From Thiobacillus denitrificans (GTDB lineage: Bacteria > Pseudomonadota > Gammaproteobacteria > Burkholderiales > Thiobacillaceae): a stretch of 36,483 nt of DNA. This document shows positions 14,962-22,694 of the stretch, piece by piece (the first letter of the stretch is position 1; each line of letters starts with the position of its first letter). The stretch is from the NCBI GenBank assembly GCA_002343685.1, contig DDRS01000039.1:576-37058 (forward strand), read 5' to 3'. Below the pieces are notes generated by a model. The model was not told the DNA's origin. It saw only the letters and a program-made list of their open reading frames with translations, and ran no database searches. The translations under genes were made by a program, and so were the position numbers.

Positions 14962-15738
14962 ATGGCCATGCGCTTGAAGTTTGGTAAACGCCGGGCAGGC
15001 GACGAGGGACTGGAAGTGACCGAGGAACGCGGCATGCGCGTGTTGCACCTGGGCAGTCGTGCTATCCAGAGCGCGATGCGGGTGAATCGGCCGTGGGACC
15101 TGGAACTGGCGTACACGCGAGCCATGATGGGGTTTCTGATGTTCAACCCGATGCCGCAGGACGTGCTGATGATCGGCCTGGGCGGCGGCTCGCTTGCCAA
15201 GTTCATCCGCAAGCAGCGACCGCAGACACATGTCACCGCAGTGGAAATCGATCCGCGAGTGGTCGCTGCCGCGCGTACGCACTTCGAATTGCCGCCTGAC
15301 GATGCCACGCTCAGCGTGGTGGAAGCCGACGGCGCCTTGTATGTGCGCCAACACCCCTGCAGTGCGGACGTCATCCTGCTCGACGGTTTCGATGCCGGCA
15401 ATCAGGTCGAGGCGCTGGCGACGCAGACGTTTTATGCCGCCTGCCGCCGCGTGCTGAAGCCGGGTGGCATTCTGGTGGTGAATCTGTGGGGGCGTGACAG
15501 CGAATTCGCCGAGTACTTCGCGCGGCTGACGCGGGCGTTCGACGGCGAAGTCGGCTGGATTTCGGTACAGAACAAGACCAACGTCATCGTGTTTGCCTTT
15601 GCCGAGCCGGGCGCTTCGACCCGGCTCGAAACGATGCGCCCGCAGCTGGCCGATCTGTCCAAACGCTACGGCCTCGATCTGCGCGGCTTTGCGCGTGATT
15701 TTCAGTGGGCCGCGGGGATTGCGCCGTTGCTTGAATAG
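14962..15738 (+). CDS. Spermidine-synthase-like (SpeE-family) protein, probably not an aminopropyltransferase
   Basis: A 258-residue protein with the Rossmann methyltransferase fold of the spermidine synthase family: DVLMIGLGGGSLAKFIRKQR (glycine loop at residues 72-77), VTAVEIDPRVVAAARTHF, and ADVILLDGFDAGNQVEALAT, then FYAACRRVLKPGGILVVNLW. True SpeE enzymes have an Asp directly after the glycines (GGGDG); here it is Ser, and the substrate-site region reads LLDGFD. This suggests an orphan member with another substrate. The start is ATG 14962 or 14968; the open frame further upstream is antisense to proS. The 3' end overlaps the convergent WD40 gene by 37 bp. Confidence 0.8.
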   Translation: MAMRLKFGKRRAGDEGLEVTEERGMRVLHLGSRAIQSAMRVNRPWDLELAYTRAMMGFLMFNPMPQDVLMIGLGGGSLAKFIRKQRPQTHVTAVEIDPRVVAAARTHFELPPDDATLSVVEADGALYVRQHPCSADVILLDGFDAGNQVEALATQTFYAACRRVLKPGGILVVNLWGRDSEFAEYFARLTRAFDGEVGWISVQNKTNVIVFAFAEPGASTRLETMRPQLADLSKRYGLDLRGFARDFQWAAGIAPLLE

Positions 15739-16664
15739 GCGGGGCGATTGAAGCGATACAACCGAACGCTTTCGTCGTCCGAGCCGGAAGCCAGGGTCTG
15801 ACCGTCGGGGCTGAAGCGGATGACGGCGCCGCATAGTTCATGAGCCTGGTAACGCTGCACGACCCTGAAATCCGTGGTGTCGACGATGCGAATGGCGGAG
15901 TCGGTATGGCGCCCCAGGGTGGCCAGATAGCGGCCATCGGGGCTGAAGGCGATCGAGGCCAGCAAACCGTTGTGTTCGGTCGGGATAGTGTGCGCTTCCC
16001 CGCTGGCGACGTCCCATTCGAGCAGGCGGAACCAGGTGCCAGCCGCCAGGATGCGGCCATCCGGGCTGAATTGCAGATCGTGCGGGGTATATGGGGTGCG
16101 GATCATCCGTCGTATCTTGAAATCCGCATCGAGAAGCAGGATGGCGCGATCGAGGCCGACGGCCAGCCGGGTTCCATGGGTTGTCAGCGCAACGACATCG
16201 CCGGATAACTGAATTTCCCGTACAGGCTGTAGCGCGTCGGCAGACCAGACACGCAAGCGCCCATCGCGCTGACCGCTCACCACCTGGCCTTGGAACAAGG
16301 CCAACGCAGTCACCTTCGCGCCCTGGGTTTGTTGCTTGATGCGTCTGTCATGCCACAGGATCAGGCGGCCGTCGTCCCCGCCGCTGACAAAGTCGCCCGA
16401 GGCCAGCGGCAGAATCGCGCGCACCGCCCGCCGATGCCCGTGATACTCGCCGAGCGGGCGAAGGGTGGCCGCATCCCATGCCCGCAACTCGCCACGGAAG
16501 CCACCGCTGATGAATTGCCGGCCATCCGGTGTAAAGGCGAGCGCCGTGGTGCCGAATTCATGGATTCCCGCCAATACCCGGTCGGGCGGGGCGGCCGACA
16601 TCAAATTGGAACATCCGCTCAAAATTCCAATTAAAACAATGCTTAACAGCAGGCTTCGAATCAT
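15702..16664 (-). CDS. WD40-repeat lipoprotein
   Basis: A 320-residue protein with a lipoprotein signal (LLLSIVLIGILSGC, lipidated Cys at residue 18) followed by WD40-type blades. Repeats can be seen as TALAFTPDGRQFISGGFRGE, VRAILPLASGDFVSGGDDGR, VTALALFQGQVVSGQRDGR, LQFSPDGRILAAGTW, IAFSPDGRYLATLGR and IRFSPDGQTLASGSDDESVR, giving about seven blades and so a beta-propeller. It would sit in the periplasm anchored to a membrane and serve as a binding scaffold; no enzymatic residues are evident. Its last 37 bases overlap the 3' end of the SpeE-like gene on the other strand. The partner is unknown. Confidence 0.85.
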   Translation of the reverse strand: MIRSLLLSIVLIGILSGCSNLMSAAPPDRVLAGIHEFGTTALAFTPDGRQFISGGFRGELRAWDAATLRPLGEYHGHRRAVRAILPLASGDFVSGGDDGRLILWHDRRIKQQTQGAKVTALALFQGQVVSGQRDGRLRVWSADALQPVREIQLSGDVVALTTHGTRLAVGLDRAILLLDADFKIRRMIRTPYTPHDLQFSPDGRILAAGTWFRLLEWDVASGEAHTIPTEHNGLLASIAFSPDGRYLATLGRHTDSAIRIVDTTDFRVVQRYQAHELCGAVIRFSPDGQTLASGSDDESVRLYRFNRPAYSSNGAIPAAH

Positions 16665-16732
16665 GGAAGGTTTGCAATTTTCGGCGGGTATGAAAGAATG
16701 CAGCTAATCGAACTTTATTGATGGTGGCGGCC

Positions 16733-17284
16733 ATGATCGACCGAGAAGGGTACCGCCCGAACGTAGGCATTATATTGTGCAACGCGAGCAACCAGGTCTT
16801 CTGGGGCAAGCGCGTCAATCAGCACGCCTGGCAGTTTCCCCAGGGCGGCATCAACGCGGGGGAGACGCCGGAACAGGCCATGTTCCGGGAACTGGAAGAG
16901 GAAGTGGGCTTGCTGCCCGCGCATGTACGCATCCTGGGCCGCACGCGCGAATGGTTGCGCTACGACGTGCCTCCCCACTGGACGCGGCGCGACAGCCGTG
17001 GCCTGTATCGCGGCCAGAAGCAGATCTGGTTTTTGCTGCGTCTGACCGGACGCGATTGCGACGTTTCGCTGCGCGCCAGCAGCCACCCGGAATTCGACGC
17101 CTGGCGCTGGAACGAATACTGGGTGCCGATGGATGCGGTGGTCGACTTCAAGCGCGAAGTCTACCGCCTGGCGCTCGAGGAGCTTGAACGCTTCCTGCAC
17201 AAGGATGCACGCCATTTGCGGCAGCGTGCGCCACGCCTGTGCGGACGGCGCAGTGCGGCGCCGGATCTGCTGCTAAAGTCCTGA
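16733..17284 (+). CDS. rppH: RNA pyrophosphohydrolase RppH (NudH)
   Basis: A 183-residue Nudix hydrolase that removes pyrophosphate from the 5' end of mRNA and so triggers decay by RNase E. The Nudix box is complete at residues 38-60: G38, E44, R52, E53, E56, E57, G59. The flanking AWQFPQGGINAGETP and YRGQKQIWFLL are typical of RppH. I chose ATG 16733 (MIDREGYRPNVGIILCN) because this is the family's conserved N-terminus; ATG 16721 and TTG 16718 are in frame. The C-terminal tail after about residue 155 is basic and variable, as in relatives. A small orphan gene follows 18 bp later. Confidence 0.94.
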   Translation: MIDREGYRPNVGIILCNASNQVFWGKRVNQHAWQFPQGGINAGETPEQAMFRELEEEVGLLPAHVRILGRTREWLRYDVPPHWTRRDSRGLYRGQKQIWFLLRLTGRDCDVSLRASSHPEFDAWRWNEYWVPMDAVVDFKREVYRLALEELERFLHKDARHLRQRAPRLCGRRSAAPDLLLKS

Positions 17285-17302
17285 TACAGGGTCGGAGGCG
17301 TG

Positions 17303-17662
17303 ATGAAGATACAAATCCATGCTTCAAGTACGCTGACGACTGTTGTTGAAACCGGACCGGGGTTGCCCTTGTGGCAGGTTGCGCCCACGCGCGATCTGGC
17401 CGGCAAGCGGCTGACCGATTTCATGATGCTGATCCCGCGTTTGCGCAGTCGCCCGCGCGTCGAGATCGAACGGGCGTCGCGCGAAATTCAGGCGGTGCTG
17501 TCGCTGCATCAGGATGTGGTGTTCGCTGACCTCAACCTGAAACTCAACCTGTTGTGGGTGTCCCTGCGCCCGCGTCCGGGGGCGATCAGCGAGCTGGTCG
17601 CAGCGATTCGTTTGCGGGTGCCTGAAGCCGTGCTGGTGGCGCATTACGCCGAGCCTCGCTAG
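17303..17662 (+). CDS. Uncharacterised 119-residue protein
   Basis: I do not recognise this small protein. It has no signal peptide, membrane segment or cysteine. The C-terminal half is amphipathic (LNLLWVSLRPRPGAISELVA, then AIRLRVPEAVLVAHYAEPR), and the middle is Arg-rich (RLRSRPRVEIERASREIQAV). The ATG at 17303 has GGAGG at 17294-17298; GTG 17300 directly before it is the alternative start. It follows rppH by 18 bp in the same direction and its codon use matches its neighbours, so it is likely a real gene in the rppH transcript. A role with RNA decay would be speculation from location alone. Confidence 0.65.
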   Translation: MKIQIHASSTLTTVVETGPGLPLWQVAPTRDLAGKRLTDFMMLIPRLRSRPRVEIERASREIQAVLSLHQDVVFADLNLKLNLLWVSLRPRPGAISELVAAIRLRVPEAVLVAHYAEPR

Positions 17663-17668
17663 GCCGAC

Positions 17669-17750
17669 TTCAAGGGATGGCGCGGAAGCCCGTGCCGCAA
17701 TATCGCAAGGCCTCCCGATCGCGCCGGATGACCGGCAATATCCCTTTGAA
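17669..17750. repeat. Nested inverted repeats in the gap before mrp
   Basis: Outer arms TTCAAGGGAT (17669-17678) and ATCCCTTTGAA (17740-17750) pair with one bulged T. Directly inside, GGCGCG (17679-17684) pairs with CGCGCC (17720-17725). A competing hairpin GCCGG/CCGGC lies at 17723-17736, and GCAATATC occurs twice (17697-17704, 17735-17742). The arms suggest a folded RNA or a repeat remnant. No U-tract follows, so it is not a standard terminator. Confidence 0.35.
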
Positions 17751-17784
17751 TGGCAGGGAATCCCGCGTCCTTTCTGCGTTCCCG

Positions 17785-17814
17785 TTCACCTAAAGCGACA
17801 GAATTCGTTAAAAT
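17785..17814 (+). promoter_or_regulatory. Putative sigma-70 promoter of mrp
   Basis: TTCACC (17785-17790) and TAAAAT (17809-17814) are spaced 18 bp and lie 34 bp before the mrp ATG, with a ribosome site GGAG just before the start. The -35 match is partial (TTGACA consensus), so this is a plausible but unproven promoter. Confidence 0.4.
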
Positions 17815-17847
17815 GAGCGATTGCTAATTTAACCTGCTGGAGCACAC

Positions 17848-18936
17848 ATGGCCGTTTCTGAACTTCAGGTGCAGACCGCTCTGAAAGAGTTGGTCGACCC
17901 CAATACCCACAAGGACTACGTCTCGACCAAATCCGCTCGCAACATCAAGATCGACGGCGGGACCGTGTCGGTCGACATTCTGCTGAGCTACCCGGCGCAG
18001 AGCCAGCTGCCGGTCATCAAGCAGCAGGTCGAAGACAAGCTCAAATCCATCGATGGCGTCACGGGCGCCACTGCCAACGTCAGCTTCAAGATCGTGTCCC
18101 ACAGCGTGCAGCGCGGCGTCAAGCTGATCCCCAACGTCAAGAACATCATCGCCGTGGCCTCCGGCAAGGGCGGCGTCGGCAAGTCCACCACCGCCGTCAA
18201 CCTGGCGCTGGCACTGTCTGCCGAAGGCGCGCGTGTCGGCATGCTGGACGCCGACATTTACGGCCCGTCGCAGCCGACTATGCTGGGCATCACCGACAAG
18301 CCCGAGTCCAACGACGGCAAGAACCTCGAGCCGCTGATCGGCCACGGCATCCAGGCGATGTCGATCGGCTTCCTGATCGACGTCGAAACGCCCATGGTCT
18401 GGCGCGGTCCGATGGTCACCCAGGCGCTGGAGCAGTTGCTGAACAACACCAACTGGAACGACCTCGACTACCTGGTGGTCGACCTGCCGCCCGGTACCGG
18501 CGACATCCAGTTGACGCTGGCACAGCGCGTGCCGGTGACGGGGGCGGTGATCGTCACCACCCCGCAGGACATCGCGCTGATCGACGCGCGCAAGGGCCTG
18601 AAGATGTTCGAGAAGGTCGGCATCCCCATCATCGGCGTGGTCGAGAACATGAGCCTGCATATCTGCTCGAACTGCGGTCACGAAGAGCGCATCTTCGGCG
18701 AAGGCGGCGGCGAACGCATGTGCAAGGACTACAGCGTGGAATTCCTCGGCGCGCTGCCGCTCGACGGGGCGATCCGTGCCGACACTGACTCCGGCAAGCC
18801 GTCCGTGGTATCCGACCCGAATGGCCGTGTGACCGAGATCTACAAGCAGATCGCGCGTCGCGTTGCTGTTAAGATTGGCGAAACCGCGGTGGATCATTCC
18901 GCCAAATTCCCCAATATCGTCATTTCCAATACCTGA
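17848..18936 (+). CDS. mrp: Iron-sulfur cluster carrier Mrp/ApbC (P-loop NTPase)
   Basis: A 362-residue protein that binds and transfers iron-sulfur clusters to apo-enzymes. It has an N-terminal MIP18/DUF59-like domain (residues 1-90, LQVQTALKELVDPNTHKD) and a deviant Walker A GKGGVGKST at 106-114, then DADIYGPSQPTMLG and VDLPPGTGDIQLTLAQ. The C-terminal pair in HICSNCGHEERIFGEGG is the cluster-binding CxxC. The start at 17848 has GGAG nearby. Its stop overlaps the dcd ATG (TGATG), a coupling seen widely in betaproteobacteria (established synteny). Length and motifs are all normal. Confidence 0.95.
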   Translation: MAVSELQVQTALKELVDPNTHKDYVSTKSARNIKIDGGTVSVDILLSYPAQSQLPVIKQQVEDKLKSIDGVTGATANVSFKIVSHSVQRGVKLIPNVKNIIAVASGKGGVGKSTTAVNLALALSAEGARVGMLDADIYGPSQPTMLGITDKPESNDGKNLEPLIGHGIQAMSIGFLIDVETPMVWRGPMVTQALEQLLNNTNWNDLDYLVVDLPPGTGDIQLTLAQRVPVTGAVIVTTPQDIALIDARKGLKMFEKVGIPIIGVVENMSLHICSNCGHEERIFGEGGGERMCKDYSVEFLGALPLDGAIRADTDSGKPSVVSDPNGRVTEIYKQIARRVAVKIGETAVDHSAKFPNIVISNT

Positions 18937-19502
18937 TGAGCATCAAGTCCGACCGATGGATCCGCCGCATGGCGGCTGAGCATGGCATGATCGAACCGTT
19001 CGAGCCGGGACAGATCAAACAGGCCGGAGGCCGATCCATCGTGTCGTACGGTACGTCGAGTTATGGCTATGACGTGCGATGCGCCAGTGAATTCAAACTG
19101 TTCACCGATATCAACACCACCATCGTCGACCCCAAGGCATTCGATCCGAACTCGTTCGTCGAGGTAAAAGGCGATTCCTGCATCATTCCGCCCAATTCCT
19201 TCGCGCTGGCGCGCACGGTGGAATACTTCCGCATTCCGCGTAGCGTGCTGACGATCTGTTTGGGTAAAAGTACCTATGCGCGCTGCGGCATCATCGTCAA
19301 CGTGACGCCCCTGGAACCCGAATGGGAAGGCCACGTGACGTTGGAGTTTTCCAACACCACGCCGCTACCCGCTCGAATCTACGCCAACGAAGGCGTGGCG
19401 CAGATGCTGTTCCTCGAATCCGACGAGGTGTGCGAAACCTCGTACAAGGACCGCGGGGGCAAATACCAGGGCCAGGTCGGGGTCACGCTTCCCAAGATCT
19501 GA
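18936..19502 (+). CDS. dcd: dCTP deaminase
   Basis: A 188-residue trimeric enzyme that deaminates dCTP to dUTP, the main route to dTTP in many proteobacteria. Motifs are SIKSDRWIRRMAAEHGMIEP, SYGTSSYGYDVRCASEFKLF, the active-site region LGKSTYARCGIIVNVTPLEP with the catalytic glutamate in EPEWEGHVTLEFSNTT, and YANEGVAQMLFLESDE. Length equals the E. coli form (193) within a few residues. The ATG overlaps the mrp stop, so translation is probably coupled. A second promoter before it is not visible. It is followed 97 bp later by the decarboxylase gene. Confidence 0.96.
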   Translation: MSIKSDRWIRRMAAEHGMIEPFEPGQIKQAGGRSIVSYGTSSYGYDVRCASEFKLFTDINTTIVDPKAFDPNSFVEVKGDSCIIPPNSFALARTVEYFRIPRSVLTICLGKSTYARCGIIVNVTPLEPEWEGHVTLEFSNTTPLPARIYANEGVAQMLFLESDEVCETSYKDRGGKYQGQVGVTLPKI

Positions 19503-19599
19503 TCGGCGCGATTTCAACCTGCGCGCAAAATTTCATCCTGCCGCCGCGCACGCGACGTACAATCCGCGTTTTTCTCCCGCCCCTCACTGAGGAGTCGCC

Positions 19600-21843
19600 A
19601 TGCGTTTTCGTTTTCCCATTGTCATCATCGACGAAGATTTCCGTTCCGAAAACGCGTCCGGGCTGGGTATCCGCACCCTGGCCGAAGCGATCGAAAAGGA
19701 AGGCATGGAAGTGCTCGGTGTCACCAACTATGGCGACCTGACTTCGTTTGCCCAGCAGCAGGCGCGTGCATCGGCCTTCGTGCTGTCGATCGACGACGAG
19801 GAACTCGCCGGTTCGGCGGAGGATGCAAACAACGCGCTGCAAAAGCTGCGCGCCTTCGTCGAGGAAGTGCGCTTCCGCAATGCCGAGATCCCGATATTCC
19901 TGCACGGCGAGACCCGCACCGCGCGCCATATCCCGAACGACATCCTGCGCGAGCTCAACGGGTTCATCCACATGCTGGAAGACACGCCGGAGTTCCTCGC
20001 CCGCTATATCGGTCGCGAAGCGCGCGCCTACCTCGATTCGCTGGTCCCGCCGTTCTTCCGCGCGCTGACCCATTACGCGGCGGACGGCTCGTATTCCTGG
20101 CACTGCCCCGGCCACTCGGGTGGCGTGGCCTTCCTGAAGTCGCCGATCGGCCAGATGTTCCACCAGTTCTTCGGCGAGAACCTGCTGCGGGCTGACGTCT
20201 GCAACGCGGTCGACGAACTTGGGCAGCTGCTCGATCATACCGGCCCGGTGGGAGCGTCGGAGCGCAACGCGGCGCGCATCTTCAACTGCGACCACCTGTT
20301 CTTCGTCACCAATGGAACCTCGTCGTCCAACAAGATGGTATGGCACGCCACCGTCGCGCCGGGCGATATCGTCGTGGTCGACCGCAACTGCCACAAGTCC
20401 ATCCTGCACGCCATCATGATGTGCGGTGCGATTCCGATTTTCCTGACGCCGACGCGCAACCACTACGGCATCATCGGACCGATCCCGCTGGACGAGTTCC
20501 GCCCCGAGAACATCGAGAAGAAGATCGCCGCGCACCCGTTCGCCAAGGACGTGAAGCGCAAGCCGCGCATTCTCACCATCACCCAGTCGACCTACGACGG
20601 CATCCTCTACAACGTCGACATGATCAAGGAGCTGCTGGGCGACTACATCGACACCCTGCACTTCGACGAAGCGTGGCTGCCGCATGCGACTTTCCACGAC
20701 TTTTATCGCGGCATGCACGCCATCGGCAAGAACCGGCCGCGGGCGAAGGATGCGCTGGTGTTCGCCACGCAATCCACGCACAAGTTGTTGGCTGGCCTCT
20801 CCCAAGCGTCGCAGATCCTGGTGCAGGACTCGGAGACGCGCAAGCTCGACTTCCACCGCTTCAACGAAGCCTACCTGATGCATACCTCGACCTCGCCGCA
20901 GTACGCCATCATCGCCTCGTGCGACGTGGCGGCGGCGATGATGGAGCCGCCCGGCGGCCCTGCGCTGGTGGAGGAGTCCATCCGCGAAGCCCTGGATTTC
21001 CGTCGCGCCATGCGCAAGGTCGACGAGGAATTCGGCGACTCTTGGTGGTTCAAGGTCTGGGGGCCGCAGAAGCTGGCCGAAGAGGACGTGGGCGATCGCG
21101 AGGACTGGATGCTCGAAACCGGCGCGCGCTGGCACGAGTTCGGCAAGATCGCCCCCGGTTTCAACATGCTCGATCCGATCAAGGCCACCGTCATCACGCC
21201 CGGTCTCGACGTGGACGGTGCGTTTGCCGACTGGGGCATTCCGGCGGCGATCGTCACCAAGTACCTGGCCGAGCACGGCGTCATCGTCGAAAAGACCGGC
21301 CTGTATTCCTTCTTCATCATGTTCACCATCGGCATCACCAAGGGCCGCTGGAACACGCTGGTGACTGCGCTGCAGCAGTTCAAGGCCGACTATGACGAAA
21401 ACCAGCCGCTGTGGCGCGTACTGCCGGAATTCATCGAAAAGCACCCGCGCTACGAGAAAACCGGACTCAAGGACCTGTGCGACCAGATTCACACCATCTA
21501 CAAGGCCAAGGATGTGGCGCGCCTGACGACCGAGATGTATCTGTCCGAAATGGCGCCGGCGATGAGGCCGGCGGATGCCTTTGCCAAGATGGCGCACCGC
21601 GAGATCGAGCGGGTCGAGATCGACAAGCTCGAGGGCCGCATCACCGCCATGCTGGTGACGCCTTATCCGCCGGGCATTCCGCTGCTGATCCCGGGCGAGC
21701 GCTTCAATGCCACCATCGTCCGCTATCTGCAGTTCACCCGCGAATTCAATGACAAGTTTCCTGGCTTCGAGACCGACGTACACGGCCTGGTCGAAGACGT
21801 GGTTGATGGCAAGGCGCGCTATTACGTCGATTGCGTCATCTGA
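19600..21843 (+). CDS. PLP-dependent arginine/lysine/ornithine decarboxylase
   Basis: A 747-residue fold-type I enzyme of the large bacterial Orn/Lys/Arg decarboxylase family, which makes agmatine, cadaverine or putrescine. It has an N-terminal response-regulator-like wing domain (IVIIDEDFRSENASGLGIRT), the PLP domain (HCPGHSGGVAFLKSPIGQMF, VTNGTSSSNKMVWHATVAPG, LHFDEAWLPHATFHDFYRG) and the Schiff-base lysine K395 in ATQSTHKLLAGLSQASQ. The C-terminal domain is complete (GRITAMLVTPYPPGIPLLIP). Which amino acid it uses cannot be told from these motifs; an arginine decarboxylase for polyamine synthesis is common in this synteny. The ATG at 19600 has GAGGAG upstream. No antiporter gene is adjacent, arguing against an acid-resistance pair. 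Confidence 0.9.
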   Translation: MRFRFPIVIIDEDFRSENASGLGIRTLAEAIEKEGMEVLGVTNYGDLTSFAQQQARASAFVLSIDDEELAGSAEDANNALQKLRAFVEEVRFRNAEIPIFLHGETRTARHIPNDILRELNGFIHMLEDTPEFLARYIGREARAYLDSLVPPFFRALTHYAADGSYSWHCPGHSGGVAFLKSPIGQMFHQFFGENLLRADVCNAVDELGQLLDHTGPVGASERNAARIFNCDHLFFVTNGTSSSNKMVWHATVAPGDIVVVDRNCHKSILHAIMMCGAIPIFLTPTRNHYGIIGPIPLDEFRPENIEKKIAAHPFAKDVKRKPRILTITQSTYDGILYNVDMIKELLGDYIDTLHFDEAWLPHATFHDFYRGMHAIGKNRPRAKDALVFATQSTHKLLAGLSQASQILVQDSETRKLDFHRFNEAYLMHTSTSPQYAIIASCDVAAAMMEPPGGPALVEESIREALDFRRAMRKVDEEFGDSWWFKVWGPQKLAEEDVGDREDWMLETGARWHEFGKIAPGFNMLDPIKATVITPGLDVDGAFADWGIPAAIVTKYLAEHGVIVEKTGLYSFFIMFTIGITKGRWNTLVTALQQFKADYDENQPLWRVLPEFIEKHPRYEKTGLKDLCDQIHTIYKAKDVARLTTEMYLSEMAPAMRPADAFAKMAHREIERVEIDKLEGRITAMLVTPYPPGIPLLIPGERFNATIVRYLQFTREFNDKFPGFETDVHGLVEDVVDGKARYYVDCVI

Positions 21844-21870
21844 GCCTGCCGCCGCGAAGGCGGTCGAAGC

Positions 21871-21898
21871 TTGATTTGTCAGGCAAAAAGCGTATGAT
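21871..21898 (+). promoter_or_regulatory. Putative sigma-70 promoter of the rpsF operon
   Basis: TTGATT (21871-21876) and TATGAT (21893-21898) are spaced 16 bp, both four or five matches to consensus. Transcription would begin near 21905, which places the hairpin at 21905-21931 at the very 5' end of the mRNA. Support is from consensus and position only. Confidence 0.55.
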
Positions 21899-21904
21899 TC
21901 GCAG

Positions 21905-21931
21905 TCCCCGGTTTGCCGGGGATTGTTTTTT
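21905..21931 (+). terminator. Hairpin plus U-tract before rpsF (terminator or attenuator)
   Basis: A 7-bp perfect stem TCCCCGG/CCGGGGA with loop TTTG (21905-21922) is followed by TTGTTTTTT (21923-21931), a classic intrinsic terminator. It lies 62 bp after the decarboxylase stop but also just downstream of the best rpsF promoter. It may therefore end the decarboxylase transcript, act as an attenuator of the rpsF operon, or both. Confidence 0.65.
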
Positions 21932-21954
21932 AAACCTTGGCTGTTTAAACCTTG
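21929..21954 (+). repeat. Tandem 11-bp direct repeat in the rpsF leader
   Basis: TTTAAACCTTG occurs at 21929-21939 and again at 21944-21954, a 15-bp period, each copy containing the palindrome TTTAAA. The first copy overlaps the end of the U-tract. It may be a protein site or part of a leader fold; no function is shown. Confidence 0.45.
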
Positions 21955-21997
21955 CTCCACCGCACCGCAGCGGGGGGCTGAACCGAAAGGAAACTTG

Positions 21998-22396
21998 ATG
22001 CGGCATTACGAAATCGTATTTATCGTCCATCCCGATCAGAGCGAGCAGGTGCCCGCCATGATCGAGCGCTATCGCGCCAATATCACTTCACGTGGCGGCA
22101 GCGTCCACCGTCTGGAAGACTGGGGCCGCCGCCAGATGGCCTACCCGATCCAGAAAGTCCACAAGGCGCACTACGTGCTGATGAACATCGAGTGCGACCA
22201 GGAAACGCTGGAAGAACTCGAGCATGGCTTCAAGTTCAACGATGCCGTGCTGCGTCATCTGACCATCAAGCGTGACGATGCCGTGACCACGGCCTCGCCG
22301 ATGATGAAGGAAGAAAAATCGCGCGACATGCTGGACAGCGCCAAGGCAGAAGGCGCCAAGCCGGAAGCGGCAGCCGAACAGCCCGCGGCAGCTTGA
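21998..22396 (+). CDS. rpsF: 30S ribosomal protein S6
   Basis: A 132-residue S6 protein (MRHYEIVFIVHPDQSEQVPA, then RLEDWGRRQMAYPIQKVHKA and LRHLTIKRDDAVTT). It binds S18 on the platform of the small subunit. The family core ends near residue 105; the last 25 residues are an Ala/Glu/Lys-rich tail (AKAEGAKPEAAAEQPAAA), as in many proteobacteria, where the C-terminus can carry added glutamates. The ATG at 21998 has GAAAGGAAA upstream. It heads rpsF-priB-rpsR-rplI. In many bacteria the S6:S18 pair represses its own mRNA through a leader structure, which the odd leader here might support (inference). Confidence 0.96.
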   Translation: MRHYEIVFIVHPDQSEQVPAMIERYRANITSRGGSVHRLEDWGRRQMAYPIQKVHKAHYVLMNIECDQETLEELEHGFKFNDAVLRHLTIKRDDAVTTASPMMKEEKSRDMLDSAKAEGAKPEAAAEQPAAA

Positions 22397-22400
22397 GTGA

Positions 22401-22691
22401 GTGAACCGGCTGTTCATCAGCGGAGCCCTCATCCAGGTTGATCCTGTGCGTTACAGTCCGGCAGGCGTACCGATAGCGGAAGCGGTGATTCTGCACCGCA
22501 GCAGTCAGACGGTGGCAGCCCAGGCCCGGCAGGTGGAATGCGAGTTGACAGTACAGGCGAGCGGGTCGCTCGCTGGGAAACTGGCGCAACTGGCCACCGG
22601 TACGCAGGTGAAACTGGAAGGCGCGTTGAACCGACGCAGCGTGAATAGCCGACAACTGATCTTGATATTGAACCGAATCGAAAAGGAATAA
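22401..22691 (+). CDS. priB: Primosomal replication protein N (PriB)
   Basis: A 96-residue single-stranded DNA-binding OB-fold protein that works with PriA in restarting stalled replication forks. Family features are the short N-terminus NRLFISGALIQVDPVRYSPA, GVPIAEAVILHRSSQTVAA, QVECELTVQASGSLAGKLAQ and the terminal LILILNRIEKE. The start is a GTG at 22401, 4 bp after the rpsF stop, with GAGTGAGTG around it and no strong ribosome site, so translation probably depends on rpsF. Location between rpsF and rpsR is the standard position of priB. It is 3 bp from rpsR. Confidence 0.94.
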   Translation: MNRLFISGALIQVDPVRYSPAGVPIAEAVILHRSSQTVAAQARQVECELTVQASGSLAGKLAQLATGTQVKLEGALNRRSVNSRQLILILNRIEKE

Positions 22692-22694
22692 ATC

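Noticed and set aside
17824..18897. 357-residue minus-strand open frame
   Set aside because: It is the antisense shadow of mrp with repetitive Asp/Val/His-rich translation.
19483..21960. 825-residue open frame on the minus strand
   Set aside because: It lies antisense to the well-supported decarboxylase gene and across dcd's end, with Val/Asp/Arg-rich translation and no motifs; it reflects GC-rich codon use.
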